DNA of 64,000 nucleotides from Actinomycetota bacterium (GCA_023382335.1 JAMCPM010000016.1:1-64000), one strand, 5' to 3'. Counted from the first letter of the stretch, positions 44,653 to 54,101 are shown. Notes: generated by a model from the sequence alone, not told the origin. Numbers and translations: made by a program.

Positions 44653-45078
44653 TTGAAAAAAGCATTCCTGGCCCTGGCGCTCCTGACCGCGATAGCCCTG
44701 TCCACATTCCTGGCAGGCTGCAGCGCCACCACCGCAAATCTTTCCGATATCAAAATATGCGACAAGCTCGAAGGCGATTCCTGTGCGGCGGACAATCCAT
44801 CGCTGGCCCCCGACGCCGAGACTTTCTATGTGACCGCGAGCCTGAATAGCGCGCCTTCAGGCACCCGGATCGATGTGAGCTGGAAGTACCTGGGTGGCGA
44901 GCTGGGAAAGGCCCAGGATATCGACGCGGTCTCGATGGTCTCCGACGAGAACTCCAACGTCATCGAGTCGTCTCTGCAGCGCTCCGCGTCGGCCTGGCCG
45001 CGTGGCGATTATCAGGTCACGCTCAAGATCAACGCCGACAACGTGGACCCGGTCAGCAAGCAGTTCAGCGTGAAGTAA
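44653..45078 (+). CDS. Small lipoprotein, unknown
   Basis: A 141-residue protein starting at TTG 44653 after GGAGGTAGAAAAA, with lipobox LAGC and a beta-sandwich-like domain (TFYVTASLNSAPSGTRIDV; WPRGDYQVTLKINAD). It is divergent from the beta-propeller lipoprotein, 157 bp apart, and both may share a regulator. No family recognised. Confidence 0.75.
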   Translation: MKKAFLALALLTAIALSTFLAGCSATTANLSDIKICDKLEGDSCAADNPSLAPDAETFYVTASLNSAPSGTRIDVSWKYLGGELGKAQDIDAVSMVSDENSNVIESSLQRSASAWPRGDYQVTLKINADNVDPVSKQFSVK

Positions 45079-45224
45079 GCCTCCCGGAGAAAAACCGGCC
45101 GTCTCAAGACGTCATTCCCGGGCGATGCTCTCAGGGCAAGCACTGATAAAATCCTCCTCTATTCCCAAGCCTGCCGGCAGGTGTTACACTTAGTTGTGGC
45201 TAAACCACTTCGCGGGGGTGCGAA

Positions 45225-45590
45225 ATGACTAGCAAAGCCAAGGGGGGGCGACGACCTGTCGTCTACTGGGCGGTTTGTCCGGAATGCCTGACCTATATCT
45301 GGGTCGACGAATCACAGGTAACAGCTGAAGAAACGCCCTCCTGTCCCTATTGTGACAGGCCCATATCCCTGTTGGGCGGCAAAGAGCTTGCCGACAACTG
45401 CCGCCGGCTGCAGGCGCTGATCGAGAACATCGAGCAGCAGATCGCCATGATCCCTGCTGCCGTCGACGTCCATCGTTTCTTCCACGAACAGGTGGAGTAC
45501 ATCGCCTCAGCCTTCAACGACCGCCTCGACGAGATCCAGGAAAAGAAGGATACCGAGCCGCTCGACATGGAAGCCCACCCGGCGGGATAG
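45225..45590 (+). CDS. Zinc-ribbon/coiled-coil protein
   Basis: A 121-residue protein starting at ATG 45225 after GCGGGGGTGCGAA. CPEC and CPYC form a zinc ribbon (18-43), followed by a long helix (DNCRRLQALIENIEQQIA and on). Unknown function; it precedes the P-type ATPase by 65 bp on the same strand. Confidence 0.7.
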   Translation: MTSKAKGGRRPVVYWAVCPECLTYIWVDESQVTAEETPSCPYCDRPISLLGGKELADNCRRLQALIENIEQQIAMIPAAVDVHRFFHEQVEYIASAFNDRLDEIQEKKDTEPLDMEAHPAG

Positions 45591-45654
45591 GCCGCTTCAC
45601 CGGTCCGCATCGCGGATCGGGGCAGGATAGAATCATTCCCACAGGGTATAATCC

Positions 45655-48522
45655 GTGGCAATGGACGCAAGCTCCGCCACAGACTCTTCCCAAAGCCAAT
45701 CCTCGGGGAAAGACCTTCCTCTGCAATTCCACGGCGTGACCGCGGCCGCGGCCCTGTCGCGGCTTGATTCCGGCGTCAGGGGGCTCGATCCCGAAGAAGC
45801 GGAGGCGAGAGTCGGGCGGTTCGGGCCCAACGAGCTTCCCGCCGGCGCCAGGATCAGCCCGCTCAGGCTCCTGGGCGAACAGTTCCGCAGCATCTTCATC
45901 ATCGTCCTGCTGGCCGCAGCTTCACTCAACCTCCTCATCTGGCTGAACGACCGCGAGGAGCGCATTCCCTATGACACTCTGGTCATCCTGGCGATCGTTC
46001 TGGCCAACGCTGCACTGGGTTTCTTCCAGGAATACCGGGCCGAGAAAAGCCTCGAGAAGCTCAAGGAGCTCAGCGGGCCGGCTGCGACCGTCCTTCGCGG
46101 CGGCGTCCACCAGCGGATCGCCGCGGCGGCGCTGGTTCCCGGGGACGTGCTCACGTTTGCCACCGGCAACAGGATCTCCGCCGATGCCCGAGTGATCGAA
46201 TCAAGTTCGCTGGAGACCGATGAGAGCGCCCTTACCGGGGAAAGCCACACAGTTTTGAAGACGGTTCCGCCGCTGGCGGACGATACTCCGCTCGCCGACC
46301 GCACCAACATGGTCTACGCCGGCACGACCGTCACCGCCGGCCGCGGTCTGGGTGTAGTCGCGGCTACCGGGGCCCAGACCGAAGTCGGCAGGATCGCGGC
46401 CCTGATCCAGGCGGTTCCTTCCCGCGAGACCCCGCTGAAGAAAAACCTCGATCAGTTGGCCAAGCGGCTGGCGATCATCATCCTCGTTGTCTGCGCGGGC
46501 GTATCGGTGACGGGGCTGATCGTTTCCAACCGCAATGATTTAAACAGCATTCTCAACCTGTTGCTGTTCGGAGTGGCGCTGGCGGTGGCGGCCATCCCCG
46601 AAGGCATGCCGGCGGTGATAACCGGCTCTCTGGCGCTGGGCACCCAGCGGATGGCCCGGCGCAAGGCCGTCATTCGCAAGCTTCCGGCCGTCGAGACCCT
46701 TGGCGGCACCTCAGCGATCTGCTCTGACAAGACCGGCACGCTGACCATGGGCGAGATGACGGTTCACGAGCTTCTTCTGCCGTCGGGCACCCTGAGGCTG
46801 ACCGGCGCCGGTTATGCTCCTGAAGGAGATGTCGAGGGGCCTGATGAGGCGGTCGGCGACGCCATGGCGCCGGCCATGAGCGCGGTGCTGTGCAGCGATG
46901 CCTCGATCCGGCAGAACCGCCAGGAACGCTGGCTGGCGCTCGGCTCACCGACAGAAGCCGCCCTGGTCACGATGGCCGCCAAGATCGGCGCCGACGCCGC
47001 CCTGCTCAGGCAGCAGAACCGGCGCCTGGCCGAACAGCCTTTTTCCTCCAGCCTCAAGCGCATGGCCGTGATCGTCTCCGCTGGCGGCGGCGGCGCCATC
47101 CTCCATGCCAAGGGAGCGCCTGAACGGATCATCCCGCTCTGTACCGGCGCCCTGACCGGCGGCAAGACCGTTGCTCTAAGCGAGGAGGAACGCCGGAGCC
47201 TGCTGGCCGCGGCCGGAGACATGGCGGCCAGGGCTTTAAGGCCGCTGGCGCTGGCCATGCGGCCGGTCAGCGCTGAAGCGGGCGGCGATCCGGCTGCTGG
47301 ATATTCCGAAGGCTTCGCCGGCGGCATCGAGGACAACATCAGGGACCTGACCTTCCTGGGGCTGGCCGGCATCTACGACCCGCCCCGCCCCGAGGTCCCC
47401 GCCGCCATCCGGCAATGCCGGAAAGCCGGCATCGACGTCTATATGATAACCGGCGACCACCGGGCGACCGCCGAGGCCATCGCCGCCGAAGCGGGAATAC
47501 CCGGCGGGTCGATGGAGGGGCCCGAAATCGACCGGGCATCCGACGCCGACCTGGAGCGGCAGGTGACCGATGTGCGCGTCTTCGCCCGGGTCTCCCCGGG
47601 GCACAAGGTGAGAATCGTCTCCGCCCTGCAGCGGCGGGGCCACACCGTCGCCGCCACCGGAGACGGTGTCAACGATGCGCCGGCCCTGAAGCAGGCCGAC
47701 ATCGGCATCGCCATGGGCCGGTCTGGAACCGACGTCGCCAGGGAGGCCGCCGACATGGTGCTGCTAGACGACAACTTCGCCACCATCGTGGCGGCGATCG
47801 AGGAAGGCCGGGGCATCTTCCTCAATATCCGCAAGTTCCTGGGCTTCCTGCTGTCATGCAATGCCGGCCTGGTCGTGACCCTCTTTCTCAGCGTCGTGCT
47901 GGCGGCCCCCCTGGGGTTGATGGAAGACGGCAAGCTGATCCTGCCGCTGCTGGCGGTGCAGATCCTCTGGATCAACCTTGTGACCAACGGTCCCCCGGCG
48001 CTGGCGCTGGGCGTCGACCCCCGGGAGCCCGACGCCATGCTGGCGCCGCCGCGTCCGCGGGATGAGCCGGTTGTGAACCGCTCTTTGCTCAAGATGATTA
48101 TTTTCGTCGGTGTGATCGCCGGCATCGGCGGCCTGCTGATCCTCAGCCTTTACTTCCCCGGCGGCCTGATCACCGTCAGGAGCGGGATCGATACCGCCTA
48201 CGCCCGGACGATGACTTTCGCCGTTCTGACCCTGTTCCAGCTTTTTGACAGTCTGAATTTCCGCAGCCTCAACCGAAGCGTCCTCGGCCGCAGGCTGGTG
48301 GAGAACCCGTGGCTGCTGGGCGCTCTGGCGCTCTCGGCGCTGATGATGGCCGCGGTCATCTACTGGAGCCCGATGCAGCGTGCATTCCACACCGAAGCGC
48401 TCCTGCCGCTGGACTGGGTCATAGCGGTTGCCAGCGCCAGCGTCGTTGTCTGGGCTATGGAACTCTACAAACTGCTGTCGCGGTCCGGCGATCGGGCGCC
48501 GGCCATGATGCCTCAGCCGTAG
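45655..48522 (+). CDS. P-type cation-transporting ATPase (P2A, Ca2+-type)
   Basis: A 955-residue membrane pump. Cation-ATPase N-terminal domain, LTGESHTVLKT (actuator TGES), AAIPEGMPAV in M4, phosphorylation motif CSDKTGTLTMGEM (Asp near 358), nucleotide domain with KGAPERI, hinge MITGDHRATAEAIA and TGDGVNDAPALKQADIGIAMG, then six C-terminal helices with QILWINLVTNGPPALALG. PEGMP and the M6 N-x2-T-x2-P type residues indicate the SERCA/PacL group. GTG 45655 has AGGG eight bases upstream; a TATAAT at 45647-45652 would also allow a leaderless start at ATG 45661. Confidence 0.93.
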   Translation: MAMDASSATDSSQSQSSGKDLPLQFHGVTAAAALSRLDSGVRGLDPEEAEARVGRFGPNELPAGARISPLRLLGEQFRSIFIIVLLAAASLNLLIWLNDREERIPYDTLVILAIVLANAALGFFQEYRAEKSLEKLKELSGPAATVLRGGVHQRIAAAALVPGDVLTFATGNRISADARVIESSSLETDESALTGESHTVLKTVPPLADDTPLADRTNMVYAGTTVTAGRGLGVVAATGAQTEVGRIAALIQAVPSRETPLKKNLDQLAKRLAIIILVVCAGVSVTGLIVSNRNDLNSILNLLLFGVALAVAAIPEGMPAVITGSLALGTQRMARRKAVIRKLPAVETLGGTSAICSDKTGTLTMGEMTVHELLLPSGTLRLTGAGYAPEGDVEGPDEAVGDAMAPAMSAVLCSDASIRQNRQERWLALGSPTEAALVTMAAKIGADAALLRQQNRRLAEQPFSSSLKRMAVIVSAGGGGAILHAKGAPERIIPLCTGALTGGKTVALSEEERRSLLAAAGDMAARALRPLALAMRPVSAEAGGDPAAGYSEGFAGGIEDNIRDLTFLGLAGIYDPPRPEVPAAIRQCRKAGIDVYMITGDHRATAEAIAAEAGIPGGSMEGPEIDRASDADLERQVTDVRVFARVSPGHKVRIVSALQRRGHTVAATGDGVNDAPALKQADIGIAMGRSGTDVAREAADMVLLDDNFATIVAAIEEGRGIFLNIRKFLGFLLSCNAGLVVTLFLSVVLAAPLGLMEDGKLILPLLAVQILWINLVTNGPPALALGVDPREPDAMLAPPRPRDEPVVNRSLLKMIIFVGVIAGIGGLLILSLYFPGGLITVRSGIDTAYARTMTFAVLTLFQLFDSLNFRSLNRSVLGRRLVENPWLLGALALSALMMAAVIYWSPMQRAFHTEALLPLDWVIAVASASVVVWAMELYKLLSRSGDRAPAMMPQP

Positions 48523-48592
48523 GCGCCGCGACTGGCATGCGAGTGCGGCAGGCGCCGCGACTGACATCTGCCCGCTGCGGTAAGATAGTTCC

Positions 48593-50830
48593 ATGATCCG
48601 CTTGTCTCCAGAGCAATATCCGCAGATCGCCGCCGTCAGCCACCAGGCGCGGCGCAACGGCGAGTTCGCGCCCATCCCGGACAGCATAGCTCCGGCCGTC
48701 AGGGAAGCGCTCGAGCGCACCGGCGTCGACAGTCTCTACAGCCACCAGGCGCGCGCCTTCGAGCTCTCCGAATCCGGCAGCAACGTTGTTGTCACGACCG
48801 CGAGCGCTTCCGGCAAGTCGCTTTGCTTCAACCTGCCGGTGCTCAATCAACTGGCCGCCGACGACAAATCCCGGGCGCTCTATCTCTACCCGACCAAGGC
48901 GCTGACACAGGACCAGGTTCGCAAACTGCAGAACCTGAAACTGCCGTTCGTGCGCCCGGGCGTGTACGACGGCGACACGCCTTCGGACCACCGCCCACAG
49001 ATAAGGCGTCGTAGCAACATACTGCTGACCAATCCGGACATGCTGCACGTCGGCATCATGCCCCACCGCGATTCCTGGCAGGATTTCTTCTTCAACCTCA
49101 AGTACGTGGTCATCGACGAAGCCCATACCTACCGCGGCGTCTTCGGCTCGCACATGGCCAACGTCATGAGGCGGCTGCGCCGGATCTGCGCCATCTACGG
49201 CAGCGAACCCCGCTTCCTGCTGACGACGGCGACCATCGCCAATCCCGGCGAGCTGGCCGAGTCGCTCACGGGACTCGATTTCGAACTGATCGACCGCGAC
49301 GGCTCGCCGCGGGGAGAGCGGCAGGTCGTCTTCTGGAACCCACCCTTCATCGACGAGGCGCTGGGGATCCGCAAGAGCGTTTTTACCGAGGCGGCCAACC
49401 TCTTTGCCGACCTGCTGGCTCGGAAGGTTCGCACCATCGTCTTCACCCGTACCCGCAAGGGCACCGAGCTGGTCTACAAGTACGCGACCCAAAGACTCGA
49501 GGAGACAGAGCCCGCTCTGATAGGAGCGATCTCTCCTTATCGCGGCGGCTACACTCCCGGACAGCGCCGCGAGATCGAATCGGGGCTGTTCGGCGGTGAC
49601 CTGGTCGGCGTTGTTTCCACCAGCGCGCTCGAGCTCGGCATCGACGTCGGCGGCATCGATGCTGTCATCTCGGCCACCTTCCCCGGAACGGTCGCGAGCC
49701 TCTGGCAGCAGTGGGGCCGCGCCGGCCGCGGCGCCGGCTCGAGCCTGGCGGTCTACATCGCCGGGCAGGACGCGCTCGACCAGTTCTTCATGACCCATCC
49801 CGACGAGCTGCTCGAGCGAGACGTCGAATCGGCCATCCTAGATTTTCAGAACGAACAGATCTTCGCCGGACACCTGGGAGCCGCCGCCTTCGAGGCTCCG
49901 ATCACCGCCGCGGACGAAAAATTTTTCGGGCCGGCAATGGCGCCTGCGGTCGAGGCGCTTGCCGCTGAAGGCAAGTTGCGGCGCCGCAACGAAAGCCACA
50001 TCTGGGCCCGGCCGGATTTTCCGGCCGCCTCGGTGCATCTGCGTTCCAGCTCGGCGGATTCATTCACCATCGTGGTCGAGGATACCGGCGCCGTCCTCGG
50101 GCAGGTGGAAGCCGAGCGCGCCTTCGTCTTCGTCCATCCCGGCGCCATCTACATGCACCTGGGTGAGACCTGGCAGGTTCGCAAGCTGGACCTCGAGGGG
50201 CGCGTCGCCCTGGTTCGGCCCGTGCTTGCCGACTATTACACGCAGCCCAAGAAAGAGACGATGGTCGAGATCGAGGAGCGGCTGATGGTGCGCACAGCCG
50301 CCGGCGTCGAGCTCTCCTTCGGCAAGGTGCTGGCCACCGAGCAAGTAATCGCCTACCAGAAGAAGCAGCTTTCGGATAACCAGGTTCTGGAGATCGTCGA
50401 GCTGGAGCTTCCCGAGCAGAGTTTTTACACCGAAGGCCTGTGGTTCCCCGTTCCCGATGCCCTTACTGAAGGGGTGCAGCCGCAGGACTTTCTGGGCGCG
50501 CTCCACGCTACCGAGCACGGACTGATCGCGCTGCTGCCTTTATTCGCCATGTGCGACCGCTGGGACATCGGCGGCCTCTCCACTGAGATGCACTGGCAGA
50601 CCGGCGGCCCTTCGATCTTCGTCTATGACGGTCATCCTGGCGGCATCGGCATCACCCGCAAGGGGTTCGCCACTTTCGAGGAGCTTGTCGCCAGCACCCA
50701 CTCGCTGATCGGCGCCTGCCCCTGCGAATCGGGTTGCCCGTCCTGCATACAATCGCCGAAATGCGGGAATCTGAACGAGCCGCTGTCAAAAGCAGGAGCT
50801 CTGGAGATCCTGGGGAAGATGGATGGATGA
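48593..50830 (+). CDS. DEAD/DEAH-box helicase with C-terminal Cys cluster, MrfA/YprA-like
   Basis: A 745-residue SF2 helicase. Walker A is TTASASGKSLCF, followed by YLYPTKALTQDQ, Walker B VIDEAHTYRG, LLTTATI (motif III) and the C-terminal helicase motifs VVSTSALELGIDVGG and QQWGRAGRG. The last part is a DUF1998-type metal-binding domain with four cysteines in CPCESGCPSC plus CG further on. MrfA homologues act in repair of mitomycin-C-type DNA damage. Start ATG 48593; the end overlaps the next gene's possible start at 50823. Confidence 0.92.
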   Translation: MIRLSPEQYPQIAAVSHQARRNGEFAPIPDSIAPAVREALERTGVDSLYSHQARAFELSESGSNVVVTTASASGKSLCFNLPVLNQLAADDKSRALYLYPTKALTQDQVRKLQNLKLPFVRPGVYDGDTPSDHRPQIRRRSNILLTNPDMLHVGIMPHRDSWQDFFFNLKYVVIDEAHTYRGVFGSHMANVMRRLRRICAIYGSEPRFLLTTATIANPGELAESLTGLDFELIDRDGSPRGERQVVFWNPPFIDEALGIRKSVFTEAANLFADLLARKVRTIVFTRTRKGTELVYKYATQRLEETEPALIGAISPYRGGYTPGQRREIESGLFGGDLVGVVSTSALELGIDVGGIDAVISATFPGTVASLWQQWGRAGRGAGSSLAVYIAGQDALDQFFMTHPDELLERDVESAILDFQNEQIFAGHLGAAAFEAPITAADEKFFGPAMAPAVEALAAEGKLRRRNESHIWARPDFPAASVHLRSSSADSFTIVVEDTGAVLGQVEAERAFVFVHPGAIYMHLGETWQVRKLDLEGRVALVRPVLADYYTQPKKETMVEIEERLMVRTAAGVELSFGKVLATEQVIAYQKKQLSDNQVLEIVELELPEQSFYTEGLWFPVPDALTEGVQPQDFLGALHATEHGLIALLPLFAMCDRWDIGGLSTEMHWQTGGPSIFVYDGHPGGIGITRKGFATFEELVASTHSLIGACPCESGCPSCIQSPKCGNLNEPLSKAGALEILGKMDG

Positions 50831-50876
50831 TGAAGATTCACTTAACGGCAACGAAAACCCAAGGATTATTTTCGTG

Positions 50877-51344
50877 ATGGAAGATGCCAGATACATTTCC
50901 GTGATCGGCGCCGGTGAGAGCGGCGTGGCGACAGATGCCGCAGCCGAGGAGGTCGGCCGGCTGATCGCCACCGCCGGCGCTGTGCTCGTCTGCGGCGGAT
51001 TGGGCGGCGTCATGGAAGCCGCCTGCCGCGGAGCCCGCGCCGGCAAAGGGGTAACCATCGGCATCTTGCCGGGGCTCGATCGCGGCGCCGGCAATCCTTA
51101 TCTCGATTACTCGATCTGCACGGGAATCGGCCACGCGCGCAATCTCGCGGTCGCCGCCAGCGGTGACGCGGTCATCGCCATCGGCGGCAGCTTCGGGACC
51201 CTGTCAGAAATCGGCCTGGCTGCCAAGTCCGGCCGGCGCGTGGTGCTGCTGGGCAGTTGGGAGATCGGCAAGGACGGCCGGCTTCCCCGCAATCTTGTCG
51301 TCGCATCAACTCCCGAAGAAGCGGTCGCCCTGGCGATGGAATGA
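50877..51344 (+). CDS. TIGR00725-like Rossmann protein (LOG/lysine-decarboxylase-like fold)
   Basis: A 155-residue protein with the Rossmann start YISVIGAGESG, CGGLGGVMEAACRGAR and IAIGGSFGTLSEIGLA, matching the TIGR00725 group related to cytokinin-activating LOG proteins and DprA. The catalytic PGGxGT of LOG is replaced by IGGSFGT. The start ATG 50877 fits the family; a longer frame from ATG 50823 overlaps the helicase stop and would add 18 residues. Biochemical role is not known. Confidence 0.8.
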   Translation: MEDARYISVIGAGESGVATDAAAEEVGRLIATAGAVLVCGGLGGVMEAACRGARAGKGVTIGILPGLDRGAGNPYLDYSICTGIGHARNLAVAASGDAVIAIGGSFGTLSEIGLAAKSGRRVVLLGSWEIGKDGRLPRNLVVASTPEEAVALAME

Positions 51345-51462
51345 TGGCAATAAGCCGCGAAGTTCCCCCGGCAAAAAAGGCACGATTCGTGGGCGCCGCG
51401 CCCCAAAATCAAACCTTTTAATTCTGACTAAGTTCGTCAGGATTATGGCAAACATTTTGGTA

Positions 51463-51491
51463 TTGTCAAATGAATTAAGGCGTGATAAACT
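51463..51491 (+). promoter_or_regulatory. Promoter of the second RiPP-precursor-like gene
   Basis: TTGTCA (51463-51468), a 17-nt spacer and TAAACT (51486-51491), 5/6 and 4/6 consensus matches, give a transcript start near 51498 and an 80-nt leader before the precursor ORF. The rest of the 235-bp gap after 51344 contains only a GC-rich hairpin near 51390-51404. Confidence 0.55.
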
Positions 51492-51579
51492 TCGGCACCC
51501 AGGTCGGGATTCGGGTGGGGTACAGGTTTTTATTCCGGTCTGGGGGAACAGGCAATGATTGCAGGAGGGAGGAGTGGGG

Positions 51580-51708
51580 ATGAAGCAGGCAAACAGGGCG
51601 TCCTATGAGAAACCAGTTCTCACCAGGCACGAGAACATCAAGGACGTAACATTCGAGTGCCCCGCGTGGCAGTGCAGCGTTACAGTGCCGCCGCCGCCAA
51701 CGCCGTAG
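51580..51708 (+). CDS. Orphan RiPP precursor peptide with lasso-type leader (42 aa)
   Basis: Forty-two residues from ATG 51580, preceded by GGAGGGAGGAGTGGGG. The leader has Y9, P12, L14 and T24 in the Y-x2-P-x-L-x9-T spacing; E18 replaces the usual Gly. The tail is TFEC, PA, WQCSVTVPPPPTP. It matches the peptide at 53-190 in leader spacing (NI-x3-T before the core) and in the core FEC-xx-WQCSV-x-VPP. With T24 at -2 the core would be E26 onward, with C27 and C32 flanking PAWQ and a Pro-rich end; there is no Asp/Glu at the lasso ring position. It is monocistronic with its own promoter and terminator. Being too short for routine gene callers, it is easily missed. Product chemistry is unknown. 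Confidence 0.75.
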   Translation: MKQANRASYEKPVLTRHENIKDVTFECPAWQCSVTVPPPPTP

Positions 51709-51733
51709 GGTAACTTCGACAAGAATTGAAAAG

Positions 51734-51754
51734 GACGGCTTCGGTCGTCTTTTT
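51734..51754. terminator. Rho-independent terminator with UUCG tetraloop
   Basis: GACGGC-TTCG-GTCGTC followed by TTTTT, with AAAAG on the other side, so it can act in both directions. It lies between the RiPP-precursor-like gene and the convergent hemC. Confidence 0.85.
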
Positions 51755-51820
51755 CGTGGAAAGATTTATTCAGGCGCCAGCCAATCACACGCGCTTCTCA
51801 CAGCTCGAGCCCGGAAACGC

Positions 51821-52795
51821 TCAGGGATGATTGACGGGGGGCGCCCCATTCTCTTCGGCCGCCCGAACCTCGGCGAGGATCTCTCTGCCGCCGGCGGCGT
51901 ACATGCGCCTGGCGAGCTCAAGTCCCAATGATCCGGCTTCCGCCTTGGGCCCGGCGATACGGTCGCGGACGAATTCGCTGCCGTCGAGAGAGCCAAGGAA
52001 AGCGTTCAGCACCAGCTCCCCGTCCATGATGATGGCGTGTCCGCCGATGGGTACCTGGCAACCCCCTTCAAGCTCTCTCATCAGAGCCCTCTCCGCAACA
52101 ACCGCGGCTTCCGAGTTGGCATCATTGAGGCAGGTGATCGCCTTCCTGACCGCCGGATCGTCGATGCGGGACTCCACCGCGATCACGCCCTGCCCCACCG
52201 CCGGCACCATCTGTTCGGTGGCAAAGAAAAAAGCGGCCTCGCCGTCGCGCTTCAGCCTGCGGATGCCGGCGGCGGCGAGAATGGTTCCATCCAGCTCCAG
52301 CTCCTTGATCTTGCGGATGCGTGTATCAACATTTCCCCTGATGTCAACAATATCGAGATCGGGCCGCAGGGCCTTGAGCTGCGAGCGGCGCCTGAGACTG
52401 CTGGTACCGATGCGCGCGCCTTTGCGGATCGCATCGATGTTGCGTGCGGGGCCGCTGCTGATAAAAGCGTCGCGGGCATCTTCCCTTTTCCCGTAAGCGG
52501 AGATCATCAACCCGACGGGTATCTCCGTGGGAAGATCCTTGCAGCTGTGTACGGCGATATCGATCTCTCCGGAGATCAGCTCGTTCTCGATCTCCTTGAC
52601 GAAAAGCCCCTTGTCACCGATCTTGGCCAGAGGGGCGTCGAGTATCTTGTCACCGGAGGTGGTTATGGTCTTGATCTTCACCGAGATCTCGACATGCTGC
52701 CTTTGCAATAGCCAGGCGATGTGCCGCGCCTGAAACAGAGCCAGCTCACTTCCCCGAGTGCCGAGTGTTATGGAATCAATCTTCGAAGCGTTCAA
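51821..52795 (-). CDS. hemC: Porphobilinogen deaminase (hydroxymethylbilane synthase)
   Basis: A 324-residue enzyme joining four porphobilinogens to hydroxymethylbilane. It has LGTRGSELALFQ, DKGLFVKEIENEL, the family RGNVDTRIRKI region, and the dipyrromethane-cofactor cysteine C246 in ELEGGCQVPIGG. The usual HSLKDLP motif is HSCKDLP. The start overlaps the end of hemA by 20 nt. It is the last gene of the cytochrome/haem unit; hemB and hemD are not in the window. Confidence 0.96.
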   Translation of the reverse strand: MNASKIDSITLGTRGSELALFQARHIAWLLQRQHVEISVKIKTITTSGDKILDAPLAKIGDKGLFVKEIENELISGEIDIAVHSCKDLPTEIPVGLMISAYGKREDARDAFISSGPARNIDAIRKGARIGTSSLRRRSQLKALRPDLDIVDIRGNVDTRIRKIKELELDGTILAAAGIRRLKRDGEAAFFFATEQMVPAVGQGVIAVESRIDDPAVRKAITCLNDANSEAAVVAERALMRELEGGCQVPIGGHAIIMDGELVLNAFLGSLDGSEFVRDRIAGPKAEAGSLGLELARRMYAAGGREILAEVRAAEENGAPPVNHP

Positions 52796-54101
52796 CCTTT
52801 TGGTGCTCTTTTCTCTTGCTGTTTGCTTTCTTGGTGCCGTTCAGTTTAAACAGCCTGCGCATTGATTCGACGTAGAGGTAGCCTCCCCTTTCATTGGCCG
52901 CCGCCTTCAGCTCGACCGTGGGTCCGTGGAGCATCTTGTTGACGATGCCGGAGGCCAGCGCCTCGATGCGGTTGCGGTCTTTTTCGGTCAGATCGCCGTC
53001 GAATTTCGCCAGCGTCTTCTTCAGTTCGCCGTCCATGATCTCCTCGGCCATCTCGCGCAGCGCCGTGATCGTCGGCACCACCTCCAGGCTCGACAGCCAG
53101 TTGATGAAATTCTCGACTTCCTCGTCGATGATCCCCTCGGCCTTGCGGGCTTCTTTCGCCCGCTGCGCGGCATTGGTGCCGGCGACGTCGTTGAGGTCGT
53201 CGATATCATAGAGGAAGGCGTTGTATACGTCGTTGACGCCGGGATCGATGTCACGGGGAACAGCGATGTCGATAAAAAAGATCGGCCGGTTGTGCCGTTT
53301 GCGAAGCGCCCTCTCGACCTCGCCCTTGCGCAACACATAGTGCGGCGCGCCGGTCGAGCTGATGACTATGTCAGCCATGTGCAGATAATCGTTGAGATCC
53401 TCGAAGGGCACGGCGCGGCCGTCGAACTTCTCAGCCATCTCTTCGGCGCGGCCGTAGGTGCGGTTCGATACCAGGAAGCTGGTGACGCCCTGCGAGGCCA
53501 GGTGAGTCGCGGTGAGCTCGCCCATCTTGCCGGCGCCCAGCAGCAGCGCCGTACGGCCTTCCAGCTCCTCAAAAACCTTGCGCGCCATCTCAACCGCCAC
53601 GGACGAGACCGATACCGGATTCTCGCCGATCCGCGTCTCGGTGCGCACCCGCTTGCCGACCTCGAGCGCATGGCGGAAGAGCCGGTTCAGCAAAACGCTG
53701 GTGCTTTCCCGCTCGTGAGCGGCATGGTAGGCGTCCTTGATCTGGCCCATGATCTGGGCTTCGCCGATCACCAGCGAATCGAGGCTGCCGGCCACGCGGT
53801 AAAGATGATTGACCGCGGTCTCGCCTTCGTGGTAATAAACGCATTCCTCGAGATCGTGCATATCGATTGCAGCCGTGCCCGCCAGCGCCGCCATGGCCTC
53901 GCGGCGTCCGATCTCGGGGCGTGAGGCGACCATGTAGACTTCGGTGCGGTTGCAGGTCGAAAGGGGGACTACTTCAGAGATGCTGTCATCATCGAGGATG
54001 TGCTGGGACAGGTTCCCGCACATCTCCTCGGTCAGCGAGGCTTTTTCGCGCAGCTCGACGGGGGCTGTCTTGTGATTTATGCCAAGTACCGCGAGATGCA
54101 T
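52776..54101 (-). CDS. hemA: Glutamyl-tRNA reductase
   Basis: A 441-residue NADPH enzyme producing glutamate-1-semialdehyde, the first step of C5 tetrapyrrole synthesis. Catalytic C50 is in PLSTCNRTEVY, followed by SLVIGEAQIMGQIK and the NADP fold LLLGAGKMGELTA, and a C-terminal dimerisation helix. It overlaps the upstream precorrin-2 dehydrogenase-like gene by 25 nt and the downstream hemC by 20 nt, so the three are translated in coupled fashion. Confidence 0.97.
   Translation of the reverse strand: MHLAVLGINHKTAPVELREKASLTEEMCGNLSQHILDDDSISEVVPLSTCNRTEVYMVASRPEIGRREAMAALAGTAAIDMHDLEECVYYHEGETAVNHLYRVAGSLDSLVIGEAQIMGQIKDAYHAAHERESTSVLLNRLFRHALEVGKRVRTETRIGENPVSVSSVAVEMARKVFEELEGRTALLLGAGKMGELTATHLASQGVTSFLVSNRTYGRAEEMAEKFDGRAVPFEDLNDYLHMADIVISSTGAPHYVLRKGEVERALRKRHNRPIFFIDIAVPRDIDPGVNDVYNAFLYDIDDLNDVAGTNAAQRAKEARKAEGIIDEEVENFINWLSSLEVVPTITALREMAEEIMDGELKKTLAKFDGDLTEKDRNRIEALASGIVNKMLHGPTVELKAAANERGGYLYVESMRRLFKLNGTKKANSKRKEHQKVERFED

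Noticed and set aside
52926-53924. A 332-codon plus-strand open frame
   Set aside because: Antisense of hemA; no ribosome site or motif.
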